Below, in pieces: positions 8,878-17,605 of a stretch of DNA of 64,000 nucleotides. Under the pieces are notes generated by a model. The model searched no databases, was not told the origin of the DNA, and worked only from the letters and a program-made list of their open reading frames with translations. Positions within the stretch are counted from its first letter, which is position 1, and every line of letters begins with the position of its first letter. The stretch covers positions 372,001-436,000 of the forward strand of contig JAMWZD010000002.1 of the NCBI GenBank assembly GCA_024304995.1. The letters run 5' to 3'. A program made the position numbers and the translations under genes. Source of the DNA: Rickettsiales bacterium (GTDB lineage Bacteria; Pseudomonadota; Alphaproteobacteria; Rickettsiales; UBA998).

Positions 8878-9813
8878 ATGACAGAACTCGCCATCAACAT
8901 CCAGCAACTTCACAAAGCCTATAAAACAGGCAAAGGGGGCAGCAAGATTGCCGTGAAATCACTGGATTTGCAAGTGCCGCGCGGGTCATTCTTCGGGTTG
9001 TTGGGTCCTAATGGAGCAGGCAAGTCCACCACCATCAACATCATGTCAGGTCTGGTGCATAAGACATCTGGCAGTGTGGAAATTTGCGGATATAACATCG
9101 ACACGCATGAGCGCGAGGCACGCCAAGCCATTGGTGTGGTGCCGCAGGAATTAGTGCTGGACACATTCTTCACCGTGCGTCAGGCGCTGGATATTCATGC
9201 GGGATATTACGGTGTGCCGAAGAAAGAGCGTCGCACGGACGAGATTATTGCGGCAATGGGGCTGGAAGATAAGGCAGATGTGAAACCGCGTTCCCTTTCT
9301 GGCGGAATGCGCAGACGGTTGCTGATTGGCAAGGCATTGGTGCATACACCGCAAGTGCTGGTGCTGGATGAACCGACGGCGGGAGTGGATGTCGAACTGC
9401 GCACGCAGCTCTGGGAATATGTGAAAGACCTCAACCGCAAAGGCACCACCATTCTGCTCACCACGCACTATCTGGAAGAAGCGGAAGCCTTGTGCGATGA
9501 AATTGCCATTATCAATCACGGGGAACTGGTCGCGCATGATAGCAAACAAGCGCTGATGGGCGGATTTGATAATAAATGCCTGATGGTGCAATCCACCAAT
9601 CTGCCAGATGCATTGCCAGATGCTATGCAAGCTATGGGCTGGACGCTGGAAGATGGCAATATGCTCAGCATCAATTATTCCCCGAATGAAACCAACATGC
9701 AGCAAGTGCTGCAATCCCTGCATGACCACAATATAGAGATATGCGACTTGCGCACCAAGGAAACGGAACTGGAAGAAATTTTCAGGCATTTCACGAGTGA
9801 TAAAGCGGCATAA
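8878..9813 (+). CDS. ABC-2 type transporter ATP-binding protein, no adjacent permease
   Basis: A 311-residue nucleotide-binding subunit of the drug/lipid-exporter (NodI/DrrA/YadG-like) class. Walker A is GPNGAGKST, the signature LSGGMRRRL, Walker B VLVLDEPTAGVD, and the switch His lies in LLTTHYLEEAE. The C-terminal third matches the regulatory extension of this class. The AAGGA ribosome binding site is well placed. Export systems of this class need an ABC-2 membrane subunit. None is found on either side: the next gene is a potassium transporter subunit. The ATPase therefore works with a permease encoded elsewhere or has lost its partner. Confidence 0.88.
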   Translation: MTELAINIQQLHKAYKTGKGGSKIAVKSLDLQVPRGSFFGLLGPNGAGKSTTINIMSGLVHKTSGSVEICGYNIDTHEREARQAIGVVPQELVLDTFFTVRQALDIHAGYYGVPKKERRTDEIIAAMGLEDKADVKPRSLSGGMRRRLLIGKALVHTPQVLVLDEPTAGVDVELRTQLWEYVKDLNRKGTTILLTTHYLEEAEALCDEIAIINHGELVAHDSKQALMGGFDNKCLMVQSTNLPDALPDAMQAMGWTLEDGNMLSINYSPNETNMQQVLQSLHDHNIEICDLRTKETELEEIFRHFTSDKAA

Positions 9814-9856
9814 ATAACGAATATTTTTTTTAGCATGGCAGGAGTATGCCAATTTG

Positions 9857-11182
9857 ATGAAAAAGAGATTACCTATAATTGATGTGTCCTCAGTCAGCCC
9901 ATCAAAAATTCTGCTGCTGGGGTATTTATCCTATGTGATGATAGGCTGGATGCTGCTCTGTATGCCCTTAGCACAGAGTTTGAGCGTCAGTGCATATGAT
10001 AATTTATTCATTGCTACTTCTGCCGTTTCCACCACAGGGCTTGCTCCTATCAGTGTGAGTGAATCTTATAGCTTCTTCGGGGAATGTGTCATCCTGGTGC
10101 TTATCCAGCTTGGTGGCATAGGGTATATGACGTTTGGCTCATTCATCATCCTCTCCACTCGGCACAAAATGTCTGGTTTTCGCGCAGAAATGTGCCGCAA
10201 AACCTTTGCGCTGCCAGAAGATTTCAGCGTAGGACGATTTATTAGATTAGTTATCATATTCACATTAATGTGTGAACTTATCGGTGCTTTATTATTGTTC
10301 ATGATATTTCGTTATAATGATGAACCGAATGCGCTCTGGTCTGCCATTTTTCATAGTATTTCTGCCTTTTGCACAGCAGGGTTCAGCTTAAATAATAATA
10401 GCTTCGAAGGCTACGCAGACAATGTGTATCTTAATGTTATCATTGCTGCGCTTAGCTATATTGGCGCAATCGGTTTTATTGTGATGACGGATATATGGCA
10501 GCATCTCACAGGGCAGCGCAGACATTTACATTTTGCTAGCAAGGTGATTATTCAGATAACCTTATGGTTTTCTGCCATTGGCATTGTGCTGTTCTTCATG
10601 ATGGAACCGTCCATTCAAGCCCTGCCAAATTGGGAGCGTTTGCTGGCATCCTTCTTTCAGGTCATGACGGCGACGACGACGGTGGGCTTTAACACCATTC
10701 CTATCAGCAGCATTTCGGCGAGCGTGATTATGTTGCTCTATTTCCTGATGATTTTTGGCGCGTCACCTTCTGGCACGGGGGGAGGGCTGAAATCCACCAC
10801 GCTGGCAGCGCTTTGGGGTTTGATGCGCTCCACACTGAAAAGCCGTGATGAAGTGCGCTTTCAAAAACGCGCCATCTCACAAGAGCGGCTGCAAATGGCT
10901 GCGGCGGGGTTTACATTCTATATGGCAGTGCTGTTCGCCGCCATGATGTTGTTGCTCAGTCTGGAAAATGCTTCTTTTGAAGTAATACTGTTTGAAGCCA
11001 TCTCTGCCCTTGGCACGGTGGGCTTGAGCATGGGGCTGACAGGGGAGTTAAGCAATCTCGGCAAACTCATCATCATCCTGCTCATGTTTATGGGGCGTGT
11101 GGGGATTTTGACGTTTGGCATTGCGGTGTCCATGAAGGACGAAACCCGTGAAGAAGAGCAGGATTCTGAGTTGGTGATGTGA
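9857..11182 (+). CDS. KtrB/TrkH-type potassium uptake membrane subunit
   Basis: This 441-residue membrane protein has the four-repeat pore of the Trk/Ktr/HKT superfamily. Selectivity-filter segments are visible as AVSTTGLAP, AFCTAGFSL, ATTTTVGFNT and ALGTVGLS. SPSGTGGGLKSTT is the family intramembrane loop. The compact length suggests the KtrB rather than the longer TrkH type. Translation most likely starts at the ATG at 9857 (a TTG precedes it directly). The AGGAG at 9840-9844 is in the loop of a small TGGCA/TGCCA hairpin. The cytosolic gating subunit (KtrA/TrkA) is not in the window. Confidence 0.87.
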   Translation: MKKRLPIIDVSSVSPSKILLLGYLSYVMIGWMLLCMPLAQSLSVSAYDNLFIATSAVSTTGLAPISVSESYSFFGECVILVLIQLGGIGYMTFGSFIILSTRHKMSGFRAEMCRKTFALPEDFSVGRFIRLVIIFTLMCELIGALLLFMIFRYNDEPNALWSAIFHSISAFCTAGFSLNNNSFEGYADNVYLNVIIAALSYIGAIGFIVMTDIWQHLTGQRRHLHFASKVIIQITLWFSAIGIVLFFMMEPSIQALPNWERLLASFFQVMTATTTVGFNTIPISSISASVIMLLYFLMIFGASPSGTGGGLKSTTLAALWGLMRSTLKSRDEVRFQKRAISQERLQMAAAGFTFYMAVLFAAMMLLLSLENASFEVILFEAISALGTVGLSMGLTGELSNLGKLIIILLMFMGRVGILTFGIAVSMKDETREEEQDSELVM

Positions 11183-11254
11183 GGGTTATTGCTTGATAAT
11201 ACAGACTATTTGTGATATTTTCTAATCTGTTTTTTTTCACTTGAGGTGAATATA

Positions 11255-11416
11255 GTGTCCGATTTTAAATCAGAAACTAACAAATCTTTAGAAGAATATA
11301 GCAGAGTAAACTTTTTCCAAAGTTTGAGAATTGCTTTACATGCATTAGATGCAAAAGCAATTACTATATTTGCAATGCTATTTGTAATGGTAGCAATATT
11401 ACGCATATTTGGCTAA
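11255..11416 (+). CDS. 53-residue small membrane protein, tail-anchor type
   Basis: A short gene in the gap before the pentapeptide gene. It starts at a GTG preceded at optimal distance by GAGGTGA, and ends at TAA 11414-11416. The protein begins SDFKSETNKSLEEYSRVNFF and ends in one hydrophobic helix (AITIFAMLFVMVAILRIFG), so the N-terminus is probably cytosolic and the C-terminus membrane-embedded. I know no family. The strong ribosome binding site and the soluble/hydrophobic division support a real gene. It lies 55 bp before the membrane protein at 11472 and is probably cotranscribed. Confidence 0.6.
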   Translation: MSDFKSETNKSLEEYSRVNFFQSLRIALHALDAKAITIFAMLFVMVAILRIFG

Positions 11417-11471
11417 TTTCATAAGGGAGAACACTCCCTTGTCTTTTTTTGTTGTTCACTATCTTTGAAAG

Positions 11472-12404
11472 ATGCAAAAAACACTTTTTCAGATCAAGAA
11501 AGATATTCAGCGTGACAGAGAAGAAACAGTTAAACAGGCTTTGAAAGAAGTTGAAAAACGTGCTTACCAAAGACTGAAACGCTGTTCTGATGATTCATTT
11601 GCTATTGTCGAAAGTCGTTTTCTCGTGCAACAAGAGGTTTATAAATTCACCTACGATTATGACTATGAGAAATATAGTCGTAAAAAAGAGGGGAATAAAG
11701 AGGGGTCAATTGAAGATTTCGTTTTAGATTTTTATAGTCCTAGCGGGTTTGCATTGACAATTTCAATAGTAACCTCGGTGTTCATATTCGCTTTTTATAG
11801 CATCGAAACTGACGGTAGTCTTTCCAGCGAAAATGCGATTGCAGTTGTGATAGCTGTAATTTCAACACTATCTGCGTATTTCGTATATTTCAGTTCTGCT
11901 GTTAGTAATATCAAACTAATCCAGAATGATTTGCGAGAGAATGTTGATAAGATGTTTAACCGCATCAATGAAAACTGGCGTGAGGTCGAAAGTGCTTATG
12001 CCCGCAGACATGCAGAAGGTGTGCCGATTCAAGGAACAGACGTGAAGCATTTGCCGTATAATGTTGGCATGGTGGGTGCGTTGGAACTGTTTGCGCAGTT
12101 GGCAACCACATTGTACCGCATGAATATTCGGCATATGTCCTGCGCAGGTATGGTGTTGACGCATGGGGAGTATCAAAATATTGAACTTATCAGTGCTGAT
12201 TGCCGCTATACCGACTTTACTGGATCTGATTTTACCAATGCAGATTTGCGCTGGACTAATTTTTCCAATGCCAATCTTGAAGGGTGCAATTTTAAAGGTG
12301 CAAATATCTTTGAAGCCAATTTTGATGGCGCGTTGCTAGATGAAGGGGCGTTAGATGCCACCATTTTGGAGCGCGTTGATAAAGTGCTTGAAATAGAGAT
12401 ATAA
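11472..12404 (+). CDS. Pentapeptide-repeat membrane protein
   Basis: A 310-residue protein. It begins with a charged, probably helical stretch (1-60), has two membrane helices near 97-118 and 124-148 (FALTISIVTSVFIFAFYSI; AIAVVIAVISTLSAYFVYF), then a helical segment. Near the C-terminus come about ten pentapeptide-type units (DFTGSDFTNADLRWTNFSNA, then NLEGCNFKGANIFEANFDGA), expected to form a short right-handed beta-helix in the cytosol. Function is unknown; pentapeptide repeats mediate protein contacts in very different systems. The 5' half is AT-rich compared with the surroundings. A strong terminator follows directly. Confidence 0.8.
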   Translation: MQKTLFQIKKDIQRDREETVKQALKEVEKRAYQRLKRCSDDSFAIVESRFLVQQEVYKFTYDYDYEKYSRKKEGNKEGSIEDFVLDFYSPSGFALTISIVTSVFIFAFYSIETDGSLSSENAIAVVIAVISTLSAYFVYFSSAVSNIKLIQNDLRENVDKMFNRINENWREVESAYARRHAEGVPIQGTDVKHLPYNVGMVGALELFAQLATTLYRMNIRHMSCAGMVLTHGEYQNIELISADCRYTDFTGSDFTNADLRWTNFSNANLEGCNFKGANIFEANFDGALLDEGALDATILERVDKVLEIEI

Positions 12405-12411
12405 CCATTCT

Positions 12412-12445
12412 GGCTGACGCTGCATAAGCATCAGCCATTTTTTTT
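12412..12445 (+). terminator. Intrinsic terminator after the pentapeptide gene
   Basis: GGCTGACGCT and AGCATCAGCC pair around a short CATA-type loop (one mismatch), followed within two bases by eight Ts. It lies just after the stop at 12404 and partly overlaps the 3' end of the convergent UPF0262 gene. Confidence 0.85.
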
Positions 12446-12929
12446 ACTTAATATGCAACACGCACATCAGCGTAAATAATCGCCGTGCGGTGTCAAAATC
12501 CATCTCAGCTTTGCCTTGCAGTTGGGTTTGCAACTTTTCTGAACCTTCATTGTGAACGCCGCGGCGTGCCATGTCTATGGCTTCCAGCTTGTAGGGATCT
12601 GCGGTTTTAATGGCTTCAAAGTAATTCTCGCAAATCAGGAAATAATCCTTGATGATGCCGCGAAAGGCGGAGACGGGAACGGTGATAAGGTGCGGGTCAC
12701 TCAGCGTGTCACTGGTCAGCGCAAAGCGGAGGCGATTGTCCTCAATGCTTAAATTTGCATCATATGCTCCATGCCCTAGTGGTGCATCATCCTGCAAAGG
12801 CGCAAAGCTGTTTTCGCGCAACAAATCCCCCAACGCGGCCGCGCGTTCCTGTTCCACCTGAATGCTTCTTTTTTTAACTGCGCCATCATCCATCACCAAT
12901 GTGCGCAGATATTCTGTGTTCTGTGTCAT
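12444..12929 (-). CDS. UPF0262 family protein
   Basis: A 161-residue soluble protein of UPF0262, a family I associate with alphaproteobacteria and whose function is unknown. The C-terminal half carries the family core: IIKDYFLICENYFEAI, EAIDMARRGVHNEGSE and MDFDTARRLFTLMCVLH. No membrane helices or signal are present. It stands alone on the minus strand, convergent with the pentapeptide gene and divergent from obgE, with an interspersed palindrome in its upstream region. Confidence 0.85.
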   Translation of the reverse strand: MTQNTEYLRTLVMDDGAVKKRSIQVEQERAAALGDLLRENSFAPLQDDAPLGHGAYDANLSIEDNRLRFALTSDTLSDPHLITVPVSAFRGIIKDYFLICENYFEAIKTADPYKLEAIDMARRGVHNEGSEKLQTQLQGKAEMDFDTARRLFTLMCVLHIK

Positions 12930-12987
12930 GGGAGGCAGTGTAATTGCTGCAGCGCGTCATGGCAAATGATATATACGCATACACCCC

Positions 12988-13068
12988 GTCATTCTGAGGC
13001 GCAGCCGAAGAATCCAGAGACTCTTGCACCCAGCGCAGAGATGGATTCTTCACTTCGTTCAGAATGAC
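12988..13068. repeat. Interspersed palindromic repeat, copy 1
   Basis: An 81-bp imperfect inverted repeat between UPF0262 and obgE. It starts GTCATTCTGAGGCGCAGCCG and ends with the near complement ACTTCGTTCAGAATGAC; GAATCCA and TGGATTC pair further in. Related copies are at 15301-15380, 41304-41383 and, inside valS, 42953-43032. Confidence 0.8.
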
Positions 13069-13136
13069 GTGGTTTGTATAATGCGGTATCTATGACGGAG
13101 ATTGCGCTTTTTATGCATCTGCCGTATAACACCCAC

Positions 13137-14159
13137 ATGAAATTCCTTGATGAAGCAAAAATATTCGTAAAATCTGGCAATGGTGGGGCAGGGTGCGTGA
13201 GCTTCCGTCGTGAAGCCAATGTGCCATATGGCGGGCCAGATGGCGGCAATGGCGGGCGCGGGGGCAGTGTATATGTTCGCGCAGTCGGCAATTTGAACAC
13301 CTTGATTGATTATCGCTACAAGCAGCATTTCAAAGCCAAAATAGGCGGGCATGGCATGGGGCGGCAGCGTGATGGCGCAAAAGCAGATGATATCTGGCTG
13401 GATGTGCCTGTTGGCACGCAGATCCTGAGCGAGGATGGCACAGAAATTATTGCAGATCTGTCTGTTCCTGGGCAGGAAATTCTGCTGTGCGAAGGGGGAA
13501 AAGGCGGCATTGGGAACATGCACTTCAAATCCTCGGTCAACCAAGCCCCGCGCAAAGCAACGCCTGGAACAGACGGCGAAGAACGCTGGGTGTGGCTGAA
13601 ACTAAAACTATTTTGCGATATTGGTCTGGTCGGGTTGCCCAACGCAGGCAAGTCCACACTGCTTTCCGTGGTAAGCCGCGCAAAACCAAAAATTGCGGAT
13701 TATCCGTTTACCACGCTTACCCCACAACTCGGCGTGGTCTATGTGGATGAACAGGAATTTGTGATGGCGGATATTCCTGGTTTGATTGAAGGTGCGCATG
13801 AAGGCACAGGGCTTGGCACGAAGTTCCTAAAGCATATTGAGCGCTGTGGTGCGTTGCTGCACATGATTGATGCGACAGATGAGAATTATATCGAACATTA
13901 TCACATGATTCGCAATGAGCTGGAAAGCTATAGCGATGTGCTGGCAGGAAAACGCGAGGTAATTGCGCTGAACAAATGCGATGTGCTTAGTGAGGAAGAG
14001 ATTGTTGAAAAGAGTGAGGCATTGGAAGCGGAGACGGGCAAGCCAGTATATGCTATTTCGGCAGTAGCACGCATCGGCACGACAGAGCTGGCGCGGGAGC
14101 TGTTGAGCTTTGCGAAGGATGCAGATAAAGAAAATGCAGATGAAAACGAATCTGGCTGA
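13137..14159 (+). CDS. obgE: GTPase Obg
   Basis: Obg/CgtA is an essential ribosome-associated GTPase linked to 50S assembly and stress signalling. I start at the ATG at 13137, giving the family start [20 protein letters not shown] (340 residues). The frame is open back to 13074, but that part is repeat-derived. The Gly-rich Obg fold ([22 protein letters not shown]) covers residues 1-158. The G domain follows with GLPNAGKST (G1), [14 protein letters not shown] (G2), [13 protein letters not shown] (G3), NKCD (G4) and ISAVA (G5). The C-terminal acidic tail is short. The usual rplU-rpmA neighbours are not present here. Confidence 0.96.
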   Translation: MKFLDEAKIFVKSGNGGAGCVSFRREANVPYGGPDGGNGGRGGSVYVRAVGNLNTLIDYRYKQHFKAKIGGHGMGRQRDGAKADDIWLDVPVGTQILSEDGTEIIADLSVPGQEILLCEGGKGGIGNMHFKSSVNQAPRKATPGTDGEERWVWLKLKLFCDIGLVGLPNAGKSTLLSVVSRAKPKIADYPFTTLTPQLGVVYVDEQEFVMADIPGLIEGAHEGTGLGTKFLKHIERCGALLHMIDATDENYIEHYHMIRNELESYSDVLAGKREVIALNKCDVLSEEEIVEKSEALEAETGKPVYAISAVARIGTTELARELLSFAKDADKENADENESG

Positions 14160-14263
14160 TAAAAATAAAATCTGAAGGATGTAAATTTAAACAAAATTTA
14201 TACTTCCTTTTTTATATTGAATCGCAGATAGTATGCAAATTCTTACTCATTGATGGTTTTCAC

Positions 14264-15301
14264 ATGAAATATAGCTTTTTCAGCGCTCTGTTTTGCAGTG
14301 CTACTTTAATATCTGCCTCTGTTTTTGCAGGTGAACCTGCCTTGCCCACCAAGCAGCCAGATGAGGAGGTGCTGCGCAGAAAGAAGGACAATAAAGGCAT
14401 CTGGACGGCGGCGCTGGAAAATGATTATTTTGCTGGGGAAGATAATGGATATACCAATGGTGTGCGCTTTTCCTATATCTCACCAGAAACAGACATTCCG
14501 TGGTGGATTGAGGAAGTGGCATACCGCGTTCCGTTTTTCGCTAAAGATGGGCATCAACGCTATAGCTTCGCGCTTGGGCAGGCAATGTATTCTCCTGATG
14601 ACTTAACGCGGGAAGATTTAATTGTGAATGACCGCCCTTATGCTGGCTTTTTGTACGGTACGGTGGGGATGCTGACAGACACAGGCTATCGCCTTGACAA
14701 CTTACAATTGACGATGGGGATTATTGGGGAGTCGTCTCTGGCAGATCATACGCAGGATTACTGGCATGAGCTGGGTGGCTTTGTGGACCCGCAGGGTTGG
14801 GACAATCAGTTGAAAGACGAATTTGGTGTGATGGTGACCTATGAGCGAAAATGGCGCGCGCTGTATGAGTTCTCACCTTTTGGCATGGGGGTGGATGTGT
14901 CTCCCTTCGTGGGCGGTAGCTTGGGGAATGTGCATACTAACCTGACCACAGGTGCGACGTTCCGTTTGGGGTATGACTTGCCGTCAGATTACGGTCCACC
15001 ACTGATTCAGCCCTCTATTACGGGATCGGATTTCTTTGTGCCAACCAATGGCATAGGCTGGTATATCTTCGCAGGGTTTGAAGGGCGTGCCGTGGCACGC
15101 AATATCTTCCTTGATGGAAATACCTTTAAAGACTCACATTCAGTGGATAAAGAACATTTTGTTGGCGGGTTTCAGACAGGTGTTGCGTTTACCTATCAAA
15201 ATACGCGCTTAGCCTACACCCATATTTTCCGCACGCGGGAATTTGAAGAGCAGGGCAACCCAGATGAATATGGTGCGGTGACGGTGTCTTATCGTTTTTA
15301 G
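14264..15301 (+). CDS. LpxR-like lipid A 3'-O-deacylase (outer membrane)
   Basis: A 345-residue outer-membrane beta-barrel of the LpxR/DUF2219 family, whose founding member removes the 3'-acyloxyacyl group of lipid A. The signal peptide ends near SASVFAG. Family motifs are visible: ALENDYFAGEDNGYTNGVRFSY (the Asn-Asp pair of the active site), NDRPYAGFLYGT, and DYWHELGGFVDPQGWDNQL with the conserved His and Glu. The last residues are VTVSYRF, a typical C-terminal Phe for barrel insertion. Its final stop base is also the first base of repeat copy 2. Lipid A remodelling is inferred from the family. Confidence 0.85.
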   Translation: MKYSFFSALFCSATLISASVFAGEPALPTKQPDEEVLRRKKDNKGIWTAALENDYFAGEDNGYTNGVRFSYISPETDIPWWIEEVAYRVPFFAKDGHQRYSFALGQAMYSPDDLTREDLIVNDRPYAGFLYGTVGMLTDTGYRLDNLQLTMGIIGESSLADHTQDYWHELGGFVDPQGWDNQLKDEFGVMVTYERKWRALYEFSPFGMGVDVSPFVGGSLGNVHTNLTTGATFRLGYDLPSDYGPPLIQPSITGSDFFVPTNGIGWYIFAGFEGRAVARNIFLDGNTFKDSHSVDKEHFVGGFQTGVAFTYQNTRLAYTHIFRTREFEEQGNPDEYGAVTVSYRF

Positions 15302-15380
15302 TCATGCTGACGTAGTAAAGCATCCAGAGCCAATTGCCTGAAACGGTGATATGGATGTTTCGCTGTGCGCTCAGAATGAC
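15301..15380. repeat. Interspersed palindromic repeat, copy 2
   Basis: An 80-bp imperfect palindrome abutting the stop codon of the LpxR-like gene. The ends are GTCATGCTGACG and CGCTCAGAATGAC; AGCATCCA and TGGATGTTT pair further in. It matches the other three copies in length and end sequence, with more divergence in the middle. Confidence 0.7.
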
Positions 15381-15456
15381 GCAGTTTATGCATAACACCA
15401 TATCGTTTCTTTACGCGATGCACGTTATTTTGAATCCGAAATAACGGAGTTAATCT

Positions 15457-16329
15457 ATGAAACATTTTTTGCTGACCACTGCTTTATCGTTAATCGTAGC
15501 AGCGCCTTTGCTTGCTGCTGCCCCTGAAGTTGAAGGGCCGCCAACGGACGCAGAAATTGCCAATGAAGCATTTGTTCCTCCTGTCACTCCTATGGAGATC
15601 ATCCTTCAGTCACGTCAGGACTTTTTGTTCAGCCTGTATGACGCGCAGATTGCGCTGCATAACAAAAATGCTGAAAAGGCAGCAGAGCATATTGACGCTG
15701 CATTGCGATTGGTGGATGAGCTTCAGGATGTTGACAAAGAAACAGATTTTGGCACTGACAAGGCATTATACAACACGTTGCGCCGCGTGGTTGAACTGGA
15801 CTTTGGCACGTTTTTCACGCCTGAACGCGCTGTGATGCCTGTGACGAATGAAAATCTGACAGGGGCAAAACTTTACGAAGCAATCAATATTGAAGAGCTT
15901 GAAGAAGGCACTCTAAAAGAGGCGAAAATCCGCTATATTGCTTTTGATATTGATTCTACCCAATTTAAAGGCGAACTCACTGAAGCGTTGAAAGCTATCA
16001 AAGAAGATGATTTATATAGCGCGCAATATGATCTTCTGCAGATTCAGCGTGACATGCTTGAAGATGTGGATATGGAGATTCCGCCAACATTGCAGGCGCG
16101 TGACAATATTGCATTAGCGCGTTTCCTGCTGGCGCATCGTGAATATGGCGCAGCCGTCAAAGCGCTGGATAGTGTGGAAGCTGCATTGAGTGATTTGAAT
16201 GGCAGCAACCAGCCGCAATTGGTTGAACGCGCCAAAGAAGAAGTGGCAGCTTTGCGCGAATATGCCAGCAAGCGTGACACAGAGCGCAACAAGTTAATGA
16301 ACAAAAGTTTCAGCGCTCCGTGGAGTTAA
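15457..16329 (+). CDS. Periplasmic YfdX-like protein
   Basis: A 290-residue secreted helical protein. The signal peptide is MKHFLLTTALSLIVAAPLLA. The mature part has two tetratricopeptide-like halves: SLYDAQIALHNKNAEKAAEHIDAAL and ALKAIKEDDLYSAQYDLLQIQ, then ALARFLLAHREYGAAVKALDSVEAAL. This spacing, and VMPVT in the middle, resembles the YfdX family, periplasmic proteins linked to acid stress in enterobacteria. I am only moderately sure of the family. A CGGAG ribosome binding site precedes the ATG, and a clear terminator follows, so it is probably a single-gene unit. Confidence 0.6.
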   Translation: MKHFLLTTALSLIVAAPLLAAAPEVEGPPTDAEIANEAFVPPVTPMEIILQSRQDFLFSLYDAQIALHNKNAEKAAEHIDAALRLVDELQDVDKETDFGTDKALYNTLRRVVELDFGTFFTPERAVMPVTNENLTGAKLYEAINIEELEEGTLKEAKIRYIAFDIDSTQFKGELTEALKAIKEDDLYSAQYDLLQIQRDMLEDVDMEIPPTLQARDNIALARFLLAHREYGAAVKALDSVEAALSDLNGSNQPQLVERAKEEVAALREYASKRDTERNKLMNKSFSAPWS

Positions 16330-16339
16330 CAGTTCGGAT

Positions 16340-16368
16340 GGGGGGAGAGTTTCTCCTCCCTGTTTTTT
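16340..16368 (+). terminator. Intrinsic terminator after the YfdX-like gene
   Basis: GGGGGGAG and CTCCTCCC form an 8-bp stem (one G-T pair) with a five-base loop, followed by TGTTTTTT. It ends about 17 bp before the stop of the convergent panB gene. Confidence 0.8.
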
Positions 16369-16384
16369 AAGTTGCAGCCTGAGT

Positions 16385-17203
16385 TTATTTTTTATGATAA
16401 CTATGTGCATCTTCAGGGAAGGTGCGTGTGGTCACATCTTCTTTATAGGATGCGCAGGCTGATTCTATCAGCCCTTTCATATCAGCATATTTTTTCACAA
16501 ATTTTGGCACACGGTCATTTAAGCCGAGCATATCTTCTGTGACCAGAATTTGCCCGTCACACGCATTGCCTGCGCCAATGCCAATGGTTGGAACCGTTGC
16601 CTGCTGCGTGATAGTGCGTGCAAGGTCTGCTTCCATGCCTTCCAGCAGCAGCGCCCATGCACCTGCGTCTTCCAGTGCTTTTGCATCATGCAGTTGCTCG
16701 TTCACTTCATCATCATCACGCCCCTGATAGCGATAGCCGCCCATGCTGTTGACATGCTGTGGTTTCAGCCCGATATGCGCCATCACAGGGATGGCACGCT
16801 CACTTAAAAAACGCACCGTGTCTGCCATTTCCGCACCACCTTCCAGCTTCACCGCAGCGCAACCTGTTTCTTTCATAATGCGGGTGGCGTGAGTGAACGC
16901 ATCTTGCGGGGAGTGCTGGTATGACCCAAATGGCATATCTACGATGATGCACGCTTTTTGTGTGTGAGACATCACCGCTTTGCCGTGGCGTATCATGTCA
17001 TCAACGCTGACAGGAAGGGTGGATTCCATGCCATATAGCACCATGCCAAGCGAATCCCCCACCAGCAGCATATCTGCATATTCATCCAGCAACGCCGCCA
17101 TAGGCGCGGTATATGCAGTGAGAGACACAATCGGACGCTTGCCTTTCAGCAATGCAAGGTCACGAATGGTGTTGCGGCGAGTGGGGGCGGGGTGTTTGGA
17201 CAT
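16385..17203 (-). CDS. panB: 3-methyl-2-oxobutanoate hydroxymethyltransferase
   Basis: PanB adds a hydroxymethyl group from methylene-tetrahydrofolate to 2-oxoisovalerate, the first committed step to pantothenate and coenzyme A. The 272-residue TIM-barrel enzyme has the family motifs ISLTAYTAPMAALLDEYADMLLVGDSLGMV (metal-binding Asp), VDMPFGSY, AVKLEGG, MAHIGLKPQHVNSMGGYRYQGR, LEGME and IGIGAGNACDGQILVTEDMLG. The start lies immediately after the stop of the DUF805 gene, so the two are adjacent on one transcript. panC was not found in the window. Confidence 0.96.
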   Translation of the reverse strand: MSKHPAPTRRNTIRDLALLKGKRPIVSLTAYTAPMAALLDEYADMLLVGDSLGMVLYGMESTLPVSVDDMIRHGKAVMSHTQKACIIVDMPFGSYQHSPQDAFTHATRIMKETGCAAVKLEGGAEMADTVRFLSERAIPVMAHIGLKPQHVNSMGGYRYQGRDDDEVNEQLHDAKALEDAGAWALLLEGMEADLARTITQQATVPTIGIGAGNACDGQILVTEDMLGLNDRVPKFVKKYADMKGLIESACASYKEDVTTRTFPEDAHSYHKK

Positions 17204-17587
17204 TTAATATTGCTGTTCGATATGCATTAATGGATCTGAACCGAAGCGGTTTTCACCAATGTTTCCGCGTTTCACTAGAAATATTATCAAAATAATAACT
17301 CCTATAAACGGCACTAAGCATATAAGATACCACCAACCTGATTTGTCAATATCATGTAATCGCCTTACCGCAACAGTTATACTTGGAATGAAAAGAGCAA
17401 GATTTATAACTATGCTCATTATACCTATAATCTGGGAATTGATAGGCGTATAAGTTTGTATAGTAATAAGTAGTACACTTAATCCGATAGTAAATACTAT
17501 AAAGTACCAATATTCTGATCTTGAGGCGCGACCTTTAATACTAAAATAATTTCTAAAAACAGATGTGATTGCCTGTTCAAAGCCCAT
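17204..17587 (-). CDS. DUF805 family membrane protein
   Basis: A 127-residue inner-membrane protein of DUF805. FSIKGRASRSEYWYF opens the domain and VRRLHDIDKSGWWYLI is its signature. Three or four hydrophobic helices are visible. Function is unknown for the family. AAGGAG is well placed before the ATG. It lies between the lpoA-like gene and panB on the same strand, touching panB. Its base composition is more AT-rich than panB. Confidence 0.85.
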   Translation of the reverse strand: MGFEQAITSVFRNYFSIKGRASRSEYWYFIVFTIGLSVLLITIQTYTPINSQIIGIMSIVINLALFIPSITVAVRRLHDIDKSGWWYLICLVPFIGVIILIIFLVKRGNIGENRFGSDPLMHIEQQY

Positions 17588-17605
17588 GAGAAAACTCCTT
17601 AAAGA

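Noticed and set aside
9151-9852. 233-codon minus-strand frame opposite the ABC ATPase
   Set aside because: It mirrors conserved Walker and signature sequences; His/Gln-rich composition is typical of an antisense artefact.
13074-13136. Upstream extension of obgE (reading [15 protein letters not shown]...)
   Set aside because: The extra residues begin at the edge of the palindromic repeat and do not belong to Obg, which starts MKFLDEAK.
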